64,000 nucleotides of DNA. It comes from Ceratopteris richardii. Its lineage: Eukaryota; Streptophyta; Polypodiopsida; Polypodiales; Pteridaceae. Below are positions 1 to 11,330 of the stretch, piece after piece. Made by a program: the position numbers and the translations under genes. The notes beneath the pieces were generated by a model. It searched no databases and was not told the origin of the DNA. It saw only the letters and a program-made list of their open reading frames with translations. Within the stretch, counting starts at the first letter, position 1. Every line of letters starts with the position of its first letter. The stretch is from the NCBI GenBank assembly GCA_020310875.1, contig CM035413.1, positions 166,992,996 through 167,056,995 of the forward strand, in the 5' to 3' direction.

Positions 1-400
1 GAGTTTTTCACGATTTTCTTGTTGAAAATCGTGTTTTTCACGATTTTGTGTTCAAAATCGAGTTTTCTACGATTTTGTGTCAAAATCGTGTTTTTTTGCG
101 ATTTTGTGTCAAAATCGTGTTTTTCATGATTTTGTGTCAAAATCGTGTTTTTCACGATTTTGTGTGAAAATCGTGTTTTTCACGATTTTGTGTGAAAATC
201 GTGTTTTTCACGATTTTGTGTTCAAAATCGAGTTTTCTACGATTTTGTGTCAAAATCGTGTTTTTTGCGATTTTGTGTCAAAATCGTGTTTTTCACGATT
301 TTGTGTCAAAATCGTGTTTTTCACGATTTTGTGTCAAAATCGTGTTTTCCACGATTTTGTTCCCAGACAATCGTGATTGCTCACAGATTGTAAAAAACAC
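1..400. repeat. 28-bp palindromic tandem array (array 1)
   Basis: About 13 tandem copies of a 28-bp unit. Each unit has 10-base arms CACGATTTTG and CAAAATCGTG around TGT, then a T-rich spacer of about 5 bases, so every unit can form a hairpin. A block of six units (about 168 bp, near 31-198) is repeated from about 199, including the variant GAGTTTTCTAC spacers, so there is a higher-order repeat. Long open frames across it are only a product of the stop-free repeat. It lies on the internal side of a minus-strand tRNA-Asp primer site and may belong to that element's leader. Confidence 0.9.
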
Positions 401-1620
401 GATTTTCTTATGAAAATCGCGTTCTGGGAATCGCGATGTTGATGGCACTTTTTCACAGAATCGCGATTTTGAGTTAAAACTGAGAATCGCGATTTTGTCC
501 AAAATTTGGCAGATTTTCAACTTTTTGCTTTTTTCAATATTTTTTCACCTATAGAATCGCCTTATCAAAATTTTAACATGCAATGAAGCAACTAAAGCAA
601 AAACTAATGATTCCTTAGTACAAACTCAAGAATTCAGAAAATCGCGATTCTGTCCTCCTCTGATTTTTTTCTATTTTTTGATGTTATTTTCCACTTAAAA
701 CCAAAAATATGTGTTCAAAAATGATGTTAGGATTCTTACCTTTCTTGCTTGGGTGAAAATTGCTCCAAAGTCCACTGTTTGCAGAAAGTCGCGATTCTGG
801 CAACTCTGCTCACTCTCTCTCTCCCTCACTCTCACTCTCAAATGAGTTTTTTCTTCAATTATCTGCTTATATAGTGCTCAAAAAATCACAATTTTGTACT
901 CAGAAAGTCGCGATTTTGTTCAAGTTTCAGTTTTTCACACTCTTTCAATTATTCCTCTTCACCTACTCAATCCACCTAATCTTCCTTACACTTCCTTATC
1001 TCAATGTACCCAAATTTACCACAGATTCCAAAAAACTTTCTTTACAGAAAATCGCGATTTTGTGTAAAGAATCGTGTTTTTTCTGTAGATCTTTTCTTGT
1101 GCAAATTTTGAGTATTCTATGTCCTTGCCTTCTCTTAATATCCTTCACAACTTCAATACATGAGTCACTTGAAAAGTTATTTCAAAACAACACTTTTTAC
1201 AGAAAATCGCGATTCTGTTCAGAGAATCGTGTTTTCTAATTTTTCTGGGTTTTTTTATAACTTTTTTATTTTTTAAACTTTCTTTCTCTTTGTTTTGCTT
1301 CAATTCCTTCTTTTCTTTGTAATTAACTCTGCTCCTGAATTTTTGCACCAAAATCACAATCTTCCTCAGAAAATCGCGACTTTGTGCCGAAAATCGTGTT
1401 TTTCTCTATTTTTGATTTTATGCCACTTTGAGTAGTTTTTTCTTCTTGATTACCTTCAAAACCCTTCAACAACTTCAATTCAACTTTCACTTAAAATGTT
1501 ATTTCAAAATCAATCACTTTTTTCAGAAAGTCGCGATTCTGTGCAGAGAATCGTGTTTTTTAATTTTTTGGTGTTTTGATCATTTTTTGTTTTCTTTTCC
1601 AGTTTTCCACAATCACTCCT
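401..1620. repeat. Diverged region with recurrent AATCGCGATT palindromes
   Basis: The motif AGAAAATCGCGATTYTGT, often followed by AGAATCGTGTTTT, recurs near 428, 484, 640, 787, 906, 1047, 1202, 1368 and 1526. The last four copies are about 160 bp apart. The stretches 1150-1260 and 1475-1590 also align outside the motif, suggesting a diverged repeat of about 325 bp. The core AATCGCGATT is a perfect palindrome related to the arms of the 28-bp array. No coding frame is convincing. Confidence 0.7.
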
Positions 1621-2346
1621 AACCACAACACCTCACTTCAACTTCTTATCAAGAAAAGAAATTTGTTTGATTATTTTTTATGAGTTTTGTGAATTTGTTT
1701 GGTATTTTTGCCCTAAAAATAAAGGTGAACACTTTACTTAGGGTTTCTGGTTTTGGAAATCAACTGATCCTATGGTTCTTGATTGGTTATGAGTTTCTAT
1801 GTCCTTAGCTATCACTAAAGTACCAAAGAAAGGTTCTCCAATGAAAAAGTGTTATGAAAGGCAATCAAATTTTGTAAAGATAAACTCAATCATATGTTTT
1901 TTTCAAAATGCAGAACAACTCAAGATTTAATGCTCAGACTTGGTGAACAACTGAATCCCTCATTCTTACATCTAGCTACTTTAACTGTCCTTTCCTTAAT
2001 ATCACCATGTTATCTTCCCAAGATCACCCATGGTGTCTAGTACTTGGGCAAAAAGAAATCTAGAAATGCAAGAATAGATTCAAGTTACCTCCATCTTCAG
2101 CTCCTTGGCTCAAATCCTCCACACACCTGCACTTTTACTTCACCAATATGATGAGCAACTATCAATTTACAAAGATTTCAGCACTTCCACTTCTACAAGA
2201 CATCCATTGCTTTCTTCTTCCCTAAAGACAAACAATGATATCTACCTATCCATGTGCACTTTTCCTAATTGATGAGCTTTACCTTGTTCACCATCATCAA
2301 CTGAAGATCCAGCAAAGGTCCAACTTCAAAGAAGTTCTTGGAATGT
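1621..2346. other. Non-coding stretch, probable retroelement leader
   Basis: No gene, RNA or repeat is recognised here. It lies between the palindromic region and a minus-strand primer-binding site, so it may be the 5' leader of the gypsy-type element whose LTR starts at 2370. Confidence 0.4.
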
Positions 2347-2364
2347 TCCCCGGCAACGGCGCCA
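2347..2364 (-). other. Primer-binding site for tRNA-Asp
   Basis: The plus strand reads TCCCCGGCAACGGCGCCA, identical to the 3' end of plant tRNA-Asp including CCA. On the minus strand this is a retrotransposon primer-binding site. Five A residues separate it from a TG LTR end at 2370. tRNA-Asp priming is typical of some plant Ty3/gypsy lineages, so this marks a minus-strand gypsy-type element whose body runs leftward out of the window. Confidence 0.85.
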
Positions 2365-2369
2365 AAAAA

Positions 2370-3306
2370 TGTTTTGTTTTGGACTCCAAGTTGTCCTCTC
2401 CAATCATGAAGTAACAAAGAATCAACAAATCATCTTTATTTTGTCAATCCTAGGAATATCCATAAGACCACAGCCCCTTCAAGATAATAGATTCAAGGAA
2501 ATAAGAGATTGATGGCTGGATTGCTGAGAGAAATTGAAGATGAAGAGAAAATCTTGAGTTTACCATAACTAAGGCAAATCTCCATCATTTTCTATGTTCT
2601 TTATGTCAAAACCATGCCATTTCATTAGCAGAATACAAATATGAACTCAAAATTGAAAAATATCACCTGTATCACAAAGACGAGACAATCGCGATTCTGT
2701 ACCAACAGACGATTTTCACAATTTTGGAACTTCCTTCAGTCCTTTTCCACTCATAACAGCAATAGGTCTCTCTCTTCATACAACTTACTCAGTAATACAC
2801 AAATGTGACTCACAAATCTCCATGATTAAGCAAAAGACAAGCTCACACATCAAAGGAAATACACTCAACAGGAGAAAACATGATTTTTGCAGAAACTCTT
2901 TCTTCTCTATTGATAGCTTGAGCAAATGACTAACCAACCTCTCCAAAATAGAGAAAATTGACTTATATACATTTTCAAGTGTCCCTTTTCACACTTGAAA
3001 TTAGGTCTTTTTCTCTAATTTTCTAAAAAATGCTATCTAAGAGTTTCTAAAAATTCTACAAAAATTACATGAGATCCTCAACCACATAAGGAAGACTCTT
3101 CCTTATTTTTACAACCATTGCATAAATATTTTACAAGTTTTTTGACTTTTTACTAATTTTTTTCATCAAAAATGCTTTTCCAAGAATACACCTTCCAACA
3201 CATAGTTACATGACTTGGATCCAATAGTAAGAAAGACTATGTCATCAATTCCTAATGCAAGTGAAAAATCAATGCTATAAACATTCCTTCTGATCTTAAT
3301 ATCTAT
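2370..3306 (-). mobile_element. Gypsy-type LTR, minus strand, outer end unresolved
   Basis: It begins TGTTTTG directly beside the tRNA-Asp primer site, as the 3' end of a 5' LTR would on this strand. The other end was probably cut when copia D (LTR start 3307) arrived. It contains one copy of the ATCGCGATTCTGT motif near 2688, tying the LTR to the palindromic arrays at 1-1620. No coding sequence is seen. Confidence 0.55.
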
Positions 3307-4106
3307 TGTTGGAAGTTAAGTTGCATTTCAAGCTTGAGTGTGGGAACATGCCCCATGTTTAACCTTCCACATCATCCAAAATCAAAGGAGGATGATTTCA
3401 ACAATTTTTAGGCATCAACTCATGTATATAATGGAAATAATTTTATTAGAGAAGAAATAGGTCATCTATTGATGTGATTGAACCTCACCTTTCAACATGT
3501 ATATGCTTTTGATTGGTAAAAGAGGTTAGTTTGTAACCTTTAAAGCCTCAAATGAGTTTTATTATGACTTATAGTCATGGAAAAGCATGCCCAAGCTGCC
3601 CCCTTTTTTTAATCACGCCCCTTGCTAGCTATTCTATGCATATTTTTCAAGATTGCATTTTATATAGTCTATCTCTATAGATGATCTTGCTCGACCACTA
3701 TAATTGTAGTTATGGTTTTTCCTTCATTTTGAATCCATTTCTAGTTAGTTTGTACTTTTTGGAGATCTTATAATTTCTACTTTGGGTGGTATAAGTCTTG
3801 GTATTAGTGTGTGCACAAGTTTAGAGAAATGTCTCGAACATTGTCTATGTAGTTAGCTAATACTATATTAAGAGATCAATTAGTGTCTTGCGATGTACCT
3901 AATTGAGGCATCATCCAACATCTAAATGCAGTGATTCTATTCTCATTTGAAATATGTCTAAGTATTGTTTGATTATGAAAAGTTTCATTACATTCCGTGC
4001 ATGTAGTGAATGAAACATAGAAAACACAGAGCCTTTGTCTGACAAAATTAGGATCCTAGGAGGGTTCATTTGCTTTCGTTGTGCACATAGGAGTTTTTAA
4101 CATCCA
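3307..4106 (+). mobile_element. Copia D 5' LTR
   Basis: A stretch of about 800 bp starts TGTTGG and ends CA four bases before a perfect copia primer-binding site. It is non-coding. Its position before a primer site and a degenerate gag identifies it as the 5' LTR of a plus-strand Ty1/copia element. No second LTR of this family is seen in the window. Confidence 0.7.
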
Positions 4107-4110
4107 ATAG

Positions 4111-4122
4111 TGGTATCAGAGC
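4111..4122 (+). other. Copia primer-binding site (initiator tRNA-Met)
   Basis: TGGTATCAGAGC, the standard plant Ty1/copia primer site complementary to initiator tRNA-Met, follows the D LTR. Confidence 0.9.
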
Positions 4123-4344
4123 TATAAGTGGAGTATCAAAGAGAGAAAAAAGAGTTGATGAAAAAGACCTCATCAAAATTTGAAGGAAAGAAGCAATGAA
4201 TGTGCATTAACAATAAGGGGAAGCAAAAAAGTCATAAAATCAAAGACAAAACATCATCAAGAGGAATAGCTTTATTTTTTGAGTTAAATCCATCTTTTTA
4301 AAGTTTTTTGCATCAAGGGAGGTTCAAAAGAGCTAGAAGGCATC

Positions 4345-4606
4345 ATGGCTGATCTCAATGCTGAAATTGAGAAGCTCAAAAAGGGAAACTACCAACCATG
4401 GAAAATAAAATAAGAATTTTTTTGATGGGGAAAGGTATGTGGGGACTTGTGAGTTATGGATAGTCAAAACCCTTTATAGATGAGTTAAATCGAACCAATG
4501 ACTAGAGAAGTGCAATGAGAGAGTGGGATGAAATGGACAAAAGAGTATTTTTATTTTATCTTGGCATATTAGCAAATCCATGATAGGACATATTCAAGAT
4601 TTAGAT
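4345..4606 (+). pseudogene. Copia D gag remnant
   Basis: An ATG opens a frame beginning MADLNAEIEKLKKGNYQPW, the usual start of a copia Gag where the NYxxW motif precedes the UBN2-type capsid region. Stops appear within about 25 codons and recognisable text ends near GHIQD at about 4600, where an unrelated dispersed repeat begins. Protease, integrase and reverse transcriptase of D are absent. The piece is too short and broken to function. Confidence 0.7.
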
Positions 4607-4790
4607 TTAACCACTAGGCTAAGTGGATCACTTGTTTACAAGAGCACATGACCTTCTACATAAGTCTAGTCTCAAGATTTTTAGTCATACACACGAGTGA
4701 CCAAACAGTGTTTGATTTCACATCTCTCTAAGTGGTGTGGATCCTTGCATCATAGAATTACCTTATTACATTCTTTCCCCCTTGCAAAAC
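4607..4790 (-). repeat. Dispersed repeat R1, copy 1 (box A-like end)
   Basis: This stretch is similar to 31297-31440, sharing AAGTGGATCA, TTTACAAGAGCACATGACCT and GAGTGACCAAA. At its left edge the minus strand reads TAGCCTAGTGG, a good match to the RNA polymerase III box A. The box B side seen in the second copy is missing here. Confidence 0.6.
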
Positions 4791-5114
4791 ATTTTCTTCC
4801 ATGAAAATACTGCTATATAAATATTGTAGGCAACCCCCAAGCCTCATCTTCTAAAACTCCAAGAACATGTCTCATCTTTGTGGTGGGATCCTTGCCCCAA
4901 TGATTCAAAACACCATCTAGTTTTGCAATTTGATAAATTGAGCAAAGTACAAAGTCGTGAATAATTAATAAGGGTGAATCTAAAAACATCCCTGGCCAAT
5001 TCACTATTTTACTAGGTGTGATTCGGGCACGAACATGTGAAATGGGTGGATTCCAATTACTAGTCCATTTCTAGGCATAATTGGTGCATGGACTTGGTAA
5101 TTTAGGTGGGATTT
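4791..5114. other. Unassigned stretch
   Basis: A 63-codon open frame on the minus strand (4813-5004) ends near a TATA-like ATATTTATATAGC, but it matches nothing I recognise. The last bases (AGGTGGGATT) resemble a polypurine tract before the LTR piece at 5115. Confidence 0.3.
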
Positions 5115-5207
5115 TGTTGGAAACAATGTCACATTTGTCCAAAATCTTCACAAGCTATAGCCATAACAATTATTCTTTATAGATCCCCTATATAAGTAAA
5201 TGCACTA
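5115..5207 (+). mobile_element. Copia E-family LTR fragment
   Basis: It begins TGTTGGAAACAATGTCACAT and matches the start of the E 3' LTR at 14097-14180 with few differences. It stops near 5207, where minus-strand copia G begins. It could be the 5' LTR of E or the 3' LTR of another copy, since a degenerate polypurine tract precedes it. Confidence 0.65.
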
Positions 5208-6389
5208 CGCGCATTGGATAAAGTGCAAGCCTCTCTAAAAACCCACCTAGGTTCAAAATATCTCGGGCATAGTGGCAAAAGTTCTTATCATGAATCTGAC
5301 TTTCTACAATATATGCATTGCATGAGAGTAGGATATCACCTCTATCTAGAACATAGAATCTGTATCCTTTGCTTTTTATTGCATAACCAATACAGATGGC
5401 TTTAACAACTTTTACATCGAGCTTACCATGATCCTTCTTCTCAATGTGAATATAAGTTTGGAGCTAAAAACTTTGAAGTAACTCCCATTGGGATTTTTCC
5501 CATTATAAGCTCAATAAGGTGTGATAAGCTTTAAATATTTTGTGGAAGACCTATTCAGAATGTGACTTGTATGTACTACATCAAACCAAAACTTGGGAGA
5601 AAGCTTTTTGGATGTAATTGAAGACTTTTATTTGGGTGTAGAGGAAGCATTAGGAGAAGGACTGGAAGACTTAGGATTAGAAGACTTACTTTCCTTCTTG
5701 GATTGCTCTCTCTTCTTCTCCTTCTTTGTCTCCTTCTTCTTATTTCTGTTTGATGATGATAACATGGCTTCATCATTCTCTTCCATACTCTTTTGTTGAT
5801 CTTCATCTTGAAGTAAGAGGAACTACAATTCCTCAAATGAAAGTTCTCTATCTCTTGTAGAGAGAGATAAAGAAGTAACAAAAGCACGATATGAAGATGG
5901 AAGTGAGTTTAAAAGTGTGTTTACCATCTCTTCATCTAAAATATTTACTCCCACATTGAGTAACTAATTTCATAAATCTTTGAGCTTCAAACTATGTGAC
6001 TAAACTGATTCACCAACTTTCATTCTTGTGTTGGCTAGTTGTCTCCTAAGATGAGCTTTCCTAGCAGGGTTTTTGCTCTAAGAGAGATTCTCTAACTCCA
6101 ACTAAGCCTCTCAACACGCTCTACATGACCTAATTTGGGGTATAATATTCCTCTTGACTCCCATAGCAATATATGAAAGTGCTCATGCATCTCTTGGATC
6201 CCATTTGGATTGCTTTTCTATATGAAATAATATGATAGTAGTACAGACTCCTCATGATGAAGTAGTTCCTTCTTCTTTACTAACCCCCTCTTGAGCATAA
6301 ATAGGAACAAGGGTTCTTCTAGAAGATAATGTAGCCTCTTCTTTGACTTTTCTTGGCCACTCATATTGTTATGGGTATATGTCACCTAT
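5208..6389 (-). pseudogene. Copia G: gag joined to integrase end by internal deletion
   Basis: Read leftward from its primer site, the minus strand first shows Gag text (DEEMVNTLLNSLPSSYRAF near 5930, then a lysine- and serine-rich tail near 5650-5780). It then passes directly into the C-terminal part of a copia integrase (LSPKFW near 5590, TPYEAYNGKNP near 5510, AICIGYA and KGYRFYV near 5350-5400). Zinc knuckle, protease, most of integrase, reverse transcriptase and RNase H are missing. Frameshifts and stops are present. Confidence 0.75.
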
Positions 6390-6401
6390 GCTGTGATACC
6401 A
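6390..6401 (-). other. Primer-binding site of copia G
   Basis: The minus strand reads TGGTATCACAGC, one base off the standard copia site. It lies between the G LTR and the G gag. Confidence 0.7.
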
Positions 6402-6407
6402 AACATT

Positions 6408-6515
6408 TGAAGTGGGGTGGGCCATAATAACAATAAAATCATAGTTTAACATGATCTTCCAACACATGAACCTTAGCATACACACCTTAGGACTCAAAAT
6501 GATGATAAGTGAGAG

Positions 6516-6550
<35 letters not shown>

Positions 6551-6890
6551 ATGGATAATATGAACAGTTTATAACTATTTGGTAGCATTAAATAAAAAAC
6601 TACTGAATGAACAAGTGAGGAAAGATGTAGACTTGTTACTCATAGTATGTTGGCTGACACGAACTCCTCTAGATGTCTCAGATGTAGATCACAACTCCTC
6701 CAAAAGTGTATGACCTCTTCTTGCAAGATCTCTTCCTTGAGTTAATGAGCTCCTTGAGTGATGCTTTGAGAAGATAATCAACAATGAACCTTGGCCTTAT
6801 TATATATCTTTCAGATTACCCTAGGATGAATCTAAAAGCATAATGCAAAAGTAAAACGTGAATGCCTCTCTAGGATTTCCTTTTCAAAAA
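6408..6890 (-). mobile_element. Copia G 5' LTR (outer end approximate)
   Basis: Starting TG six bases beyond the primer site, this non-coding stretch holds a TATA-like element on the minus strand (GATATATAATAAGG near 6795-6808) and a TG microsatellite. Its outer boundary is estimated from where E coding text begins. Confidence 0.5.
6520..6547. repeat. (TG)14 microsatellite
   Basis: An uninterrupted TG run of 28 bases within the presumed G LTR. Confidence 0.95.
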
Positions 6891-6912
6891 TCATAGAAGC
6901 AGATGATTACAC

Positions 6913-7490
6913 ATGTTTTATAAGGAATTTGGATTATTATATTCAGACATACAAGGTGATGATAAACCTTCTCAAACCCTAAAAGCTGCATTTGATAAAA
7001 GTGAAGGGAGAATTCCATTACCTACATTAGTACCCAGTCCATCATCAGTACCTCTTGATGTTCTGCCTTATGAAGTTGGAGAAGGTTCCAGAGTTCGAAA
7101 AGAAAAGATACATTGAAGAACTAGAAAGGATTTCACCACTTTTTCAAGAATATGCAAAGGTTGTTATATCAAACCTAGAAGGAGAGTAGTATAAAGGAAT
7201 ACACTGGAAGAATCTAAAAGTTAGACAAGGAGACAACAAACAAACTATGTAAGTTATGCTGAAGATTTTGAGATTCATAATATTTTAGCTCTTACTTCAG
7301 TTAAGAATGAACCAACTAGTGTTCAAGATGCACTACGTAGTCCTATATGGAAGAAAGCTATGCAAGAAGAAATTGATTCCATTCATAAGCATCAAACATG
7401 GAAGCTTTTTGAGTTACCAAAAGGTAAGAAAGCTATTGGTGTTAAGTGGATCCTCAAGTTCAAAAGCAAAGTAGATGGTACCATAGATAC
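6913..7490 (+). pseudogene. Copia E part 1: integrase-RT linker and start of reverse transcriptase
   Basis: After a low-complexity linker (6913-7113), a second frame reads NEPTSVQDALRSPIWKKAM, then ELPKGKKAIGVKWILK, the usual opening of a copia reverse transcriptase. Frameshifts separate linker and RT. The text breaks in mid-domain at GTIDTY, where a solo LTR has inserted, and resumes at 8461. Gag, protease and integrase of E are not found upstream. Confidence 0.8.
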
Positions 7491-7495
7491 ATATA

Positions 7496-8455
7496 TGTTG
7501 GAATCAATGTCCAATAGTTCTTATTCCATGTGAACCTGAAACTTCATAGAGTGAAACCATCTTTTAGAAAGCTAAAAGAAAACAAAACAAAGGTAGAGCA
7601 AACATTGTATAGCGAAGAAATTGGAAAGCAATAAAATATATTCTTTCTACCAATAGCCCATCGACGTGTTGAATAAACCATCACACTACGATAGTGACGA
7701 CCAGGGATTAATTCCCATGATCGGCTGTAGCACAACACTTTGCTTTTTATTTTATAATACGATAGCGTTTTAATTTTTGAAGAACATCGTTTTTGCAATA
7801 GTTTTTTACTATCGATAACAATGGGTTTTTAGTTTGCTTTTCATGAGTACACACAAGGCTATAAAAGAATAGCCAAGCTCATTATGTATCATCACTTAAC
7901 AAGCAATTCTCTCAAGGAGATCAAGGAGGAGTCTCACACACTTGGAGGAGGTGATCACTCAAAGATCACAAGCTAGCTCTTTGTGTTCTGAAGCTTTGGA
8001 GGTGGAGTTTTGGTGAAGAAGAGGCTACTCTCTTGGAGCAAGAAGTCTTCTACAAGGTGGTGGTAACTATCTTTTGTGAGTTAACCTTATATTTTGTGTT
8101 TAGGGTTTCTCTACCCTAATCTCAAAATTAGGGTTGGTTGATTTACAATTTTGTTACACTATTTTGTGAGAATAAGGTTAGCTTCATTGCTCATTCACTT
8201 CACACACAAATTATTTTGTATCATCATCTTCTTGGATATCTTCCATTAGTGAGTGCACCACTTTATATGGTTGAGTAGTACTCCCATGTTGTAATTTGGA
8301 CATCTATTTTTTAGTGAGTAAGCTTTGGCTTACATTCTCTATCTTTGTCTCAAGATCTCTATCTTTATCTATCTCACATATCATCTTGGTTAATTAAGTT
8401 GTGTATGCTCAAAAGGTTTTAGTTTGGAACGATCTTGGGGCCCCAAATTCCAACA
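7496..8455 (+). mobile_element. Solo LTR inserted in copia E
   Basis: The insert is 960 bp, starts TGTTGGAAT and ends ATTCCAACA. It is flanked by the 5-bp direct repeat ATATA (7491-7495 and 8456-8460). Removing it with one ATATA rejoins the E reading frame exactly. It contains a TATA box (CTATAAAAG, 7858-7866) on the plus strand and no gene. This is the expected remnant of LTR-LTR recombination. Confidence 0.9.
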
Positions 8456-8460
8456 ATATA

Positions 8461-8977
8461 AAGCAAGATTACTTGTCAATGTTTATGCACAAAAGAAAGG
8501 TATTAACTATGATGTGACTTTTTCTCCTACATCTAGAATGACAGTAGTCAAGATAGTACTTCCTTTAGCTACATTCTTTGGTTGGAAAGTATACCAGTTA
8601 GATATCAAAACTACATTTCTTTATGGTGATCTTCATGAAGATGTCTACATTCAATAGCCAGAACGTTTCGAACTTAGACGGGTAAAGATCATTTAGTATG
8701 CAAGATTATCAAAGCTTTATATGGTTTAATGCAAGAACCAAGAGCTTGGTATGCGAAGATACATGTCTATCTTCTATCTATTGGTTTTCAAAACTGAGAT
8801 GTGGCTCGCACTCTTTATGTTAAAATTGAAAAAGATGTTTTGATTATTAATATCGAATATGTTGATGATATGATAATGAAAGGTCCTAAGGATTCAAAAC
8901 TTCAATACTTTGAAGCACAAATTAAGCATACATTTGATGTAAATGACTTAGGTATTTTACATTGTTATCGTGGGATT
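8461..8977 (+). pseudogene. Copia E part 2: reverse transcriptase
   Basis: Continues E after the solo LTR: KARLLVNVYAQKKGINYDVTF, then YQLDIKTTFLYGDLHEDVYI (the first catalytic-Asp region), an LYGL-like segment with frame errors, and YVDDM, so the catalytic YVDD is preserved. It stops at LHCYRGIEF, where copia F is inserted. Several frameshifts and stops make it non-functional. Confidence 0.85.
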
Positions 8978-8982
8978 GAATT

Positions 8983-9533
8983 CTGAAAGAACCTGGAGAA
9001 GCTTGTAGAAGGTAGAAAAGTGTGTTTCGAAGCGACGAAGTTTGGTCAAGCCAACCAGCACAAGACCAGCCCTTGAGCTTATGGAGACTCAAATAGAACT
9101 TATAGGCATGCAATAAGTGCAAAGAAACACACTATGTACTTCGGGGCATCAAGGAGAATGAGTCGATACAAAACAGATAGGTTTTGCGGGTCGACTAGCT
9201 CAAAAAACTTACTATCTATGGAAGAGACAATGAACATCAAATGCCCATAGCAACGAGCGTGATCAAAATTAGAAAAAATCCTTTTATGGGAGTGATACAC
9301 ATAGGGTTGAGTGTATAGAATGCACAAAAGTATAAGGAATAAGCAAAATATGCTATAGGAATGAATGCGACATTCACCGGTGGTACTTCCTAATTTTCAG
9401 GAATACGTAGAGACTGACCCCGAGACAGAAAAACTGAGATTTCTCTCAATCTACTAAACCAAATGCTATGAAACTTTATAGACATAAAATAGACACTTAT
9501 ATCTTTCCAATGAGTCATCTTGCACTCAATTTG
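8983..9533 (-). mobile_element. Copia F 3' LTR remnant
   Basis: Matches 12193-12736 closely from TGAAAGAAC to CTTGCACTCAATTT, then diverges at the deletion junction. Confidence 0.85.
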
Positions 9534-9667
9534 GATTCCTCTGAAATAGAGTCTTTTGCCAAGTATATTGAATGCTTCGTAACGAATTTGGAATCATATC
9601 CATACCTTTCTAGTTGTTTCTTCTCTCTTGCTGATCTTCTAGGTGCTTGTTTGGAGCATTCTCCAAC

Positions 9668-11174
9668 CTATTGCATCTTTGATTTGCCTCTTGAATTCCA
9701 TAGCTTGTAATCCCTTTCTCTTTCATCTTGGTCATCATCTGTATCACTTGGATCCTGGACCTGTGTATCATGCTTGCTTCCTAATCGATGAGACTCAAAA
9801 TCAAGATCATATGGTAGTATTACCTTTTGTTTGTCTTCATCATACCAAGTTCTGTGTTCTTCAAACACAACATCTCTACTTGTAGTGAATTGCTTGGTTG
9901 AAGGATTGAAAAACCTGTAACCCATTTGAGTTGAATCATATCCAATAAACACTACCTTTGTTGCCCTTTCATCTAGCTTACCTCTTATTTGTGATGGTAC
10001 ATGAACATAAGATAAACAAAGAAAAACCTTGCAATGTCCAAGACTAGGTTTTCTTCCATGCCATGCTTCATAAGGAGTCATACCTTGAAGTGATTTGGAT
10101 GATAGTCTATTGACTAGGTACACAATAGTTGAAATAGCTTCTGCCCATAGATAATGTGGCAACTTCTTCTCTTCAAGAATTGTTCGGGCTGATCCAACAA
10201 GTGTCTTGTTTCTCCTCTCTGCAATTCCATTTAGTTGAGGAGAGTACCTAGTAGTCACTTCCCTTTTGATACCTTTGTCTTGCAAGAACGCATCAAACTC
10301 TTTGGAGAAGTATTCTCCCCCTCCATCAAATATGAGCTTCTTTAGTGATCTACCTGTATGATTCTCCACATGTGCAAGATACTTCTTGAAGCACTCAAAC
10401 ACTTCATTCTTACTCTTGATAAAGTATAGAATAGTCCATCTATTATGGTCGTCAATAAATGAGACATAATACCTTGATCCTCCCAATGAAGGTTCTTGAC
10501 TTGGTCCCCATACATCTGTATGTACTAAGTCCAATAAGTTGTTGTGGATGTAGCCTTTGTGGTTGAATGGTTGTCTTTGTGCCTTCCCAATCTGACATGC
10601 ATCACACCTGTTGATCATGTGTTGCTTTGATATGTTCCGCAGTCCTAGAACACTTTGATCCCTGCATATATCCTTCAAGGTTCTTTCATTCACATGAGCA
10701 AGTCTCTTATGCCACACTTCAAGCTCACTTAGGGTTTGAGGCCCAAAGTTGAATAGAGCTATGTTCCTGGTTTCTCCTACTTCAAAAGTAAAGAGCCTAC
10801 CATGCTTCTCACCTCTGGCTATCTTCTTGAAGCCTTGACATGGATCTTCCACAAAAGCTCCATGGTGGGTGAACCTAACTTGCAAGCCTTTTTCAACTAT
10901 TTGGCCTACACTTATTAGGTTTTTAGTGATAGGTGGGTACATAGAGAACCTTACTTAGAATGTTTGTCCTGCCATTGGAAGCTTTGACATTACCAATCTT
11001 CTCCACATTGTGCTTCGTGTCATCCCCTGTTTGCACTTCATGTCTATGCTTTGGACTTTCCAAATCAGATAGAAGATCAATGTTGCCTGCAATATGATTC
11101 GAGCATCCTGAATCTATGTAGAACAAATGATCATCTTCTTTACGTTCTTTGTGGCTTAGATTCATGAGAAGCAA
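9668..11174 (-). pseudogene. Copia F protease and integrase
   Basis: The upstream part (11174-10923) holds the retropepsin motif FYIDSGCSNH with intact D-S-G. A frame change near 10935 leads into a 424-codon frame with GAG-pre-integrase (LEVWHKRLAHVNE, then CDACQIGK, the HHCC zinc site) and the integrase core. The catalytic residues are all present: D in LVHTDVWGP, D in IFDGGGEYF and E in NGIAERRN. The C-terminal domain reads VVFIGYDSTQMGYRFF. The frame ends at 9668 before any reverse transcriptase. This is the best preserved integrase in the window. Confidence 0.85.
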
Positions 11175-11330
11175 TGAGTCTTCATATGGTTGATCTTCGG
11201 AATAATTGTTGTAGTCCCTTCTATTATAGTTTCTATTGTTATTGTTGAAGTTGTGTCCACCTCTGCCTCTATTGCTACCATATCCACCTCTTCCACTTCC
11301 TTGCTCGGTCTTCCCATTGAACGAGCAATT

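Noticed and set aside
77..413. Open frames through the 28-bp array
   Set aside because: They exist because the unit lacks stop codons in some frames. The predicted peptides are repeats of FCVKIVFFTIL-type text with no start context or domain.
5593..5799. Acidic and Phe-rich plus-strand open frame
   Set aside because: It is the complement of the lysine- and serine-rich Gag tail of copia G.
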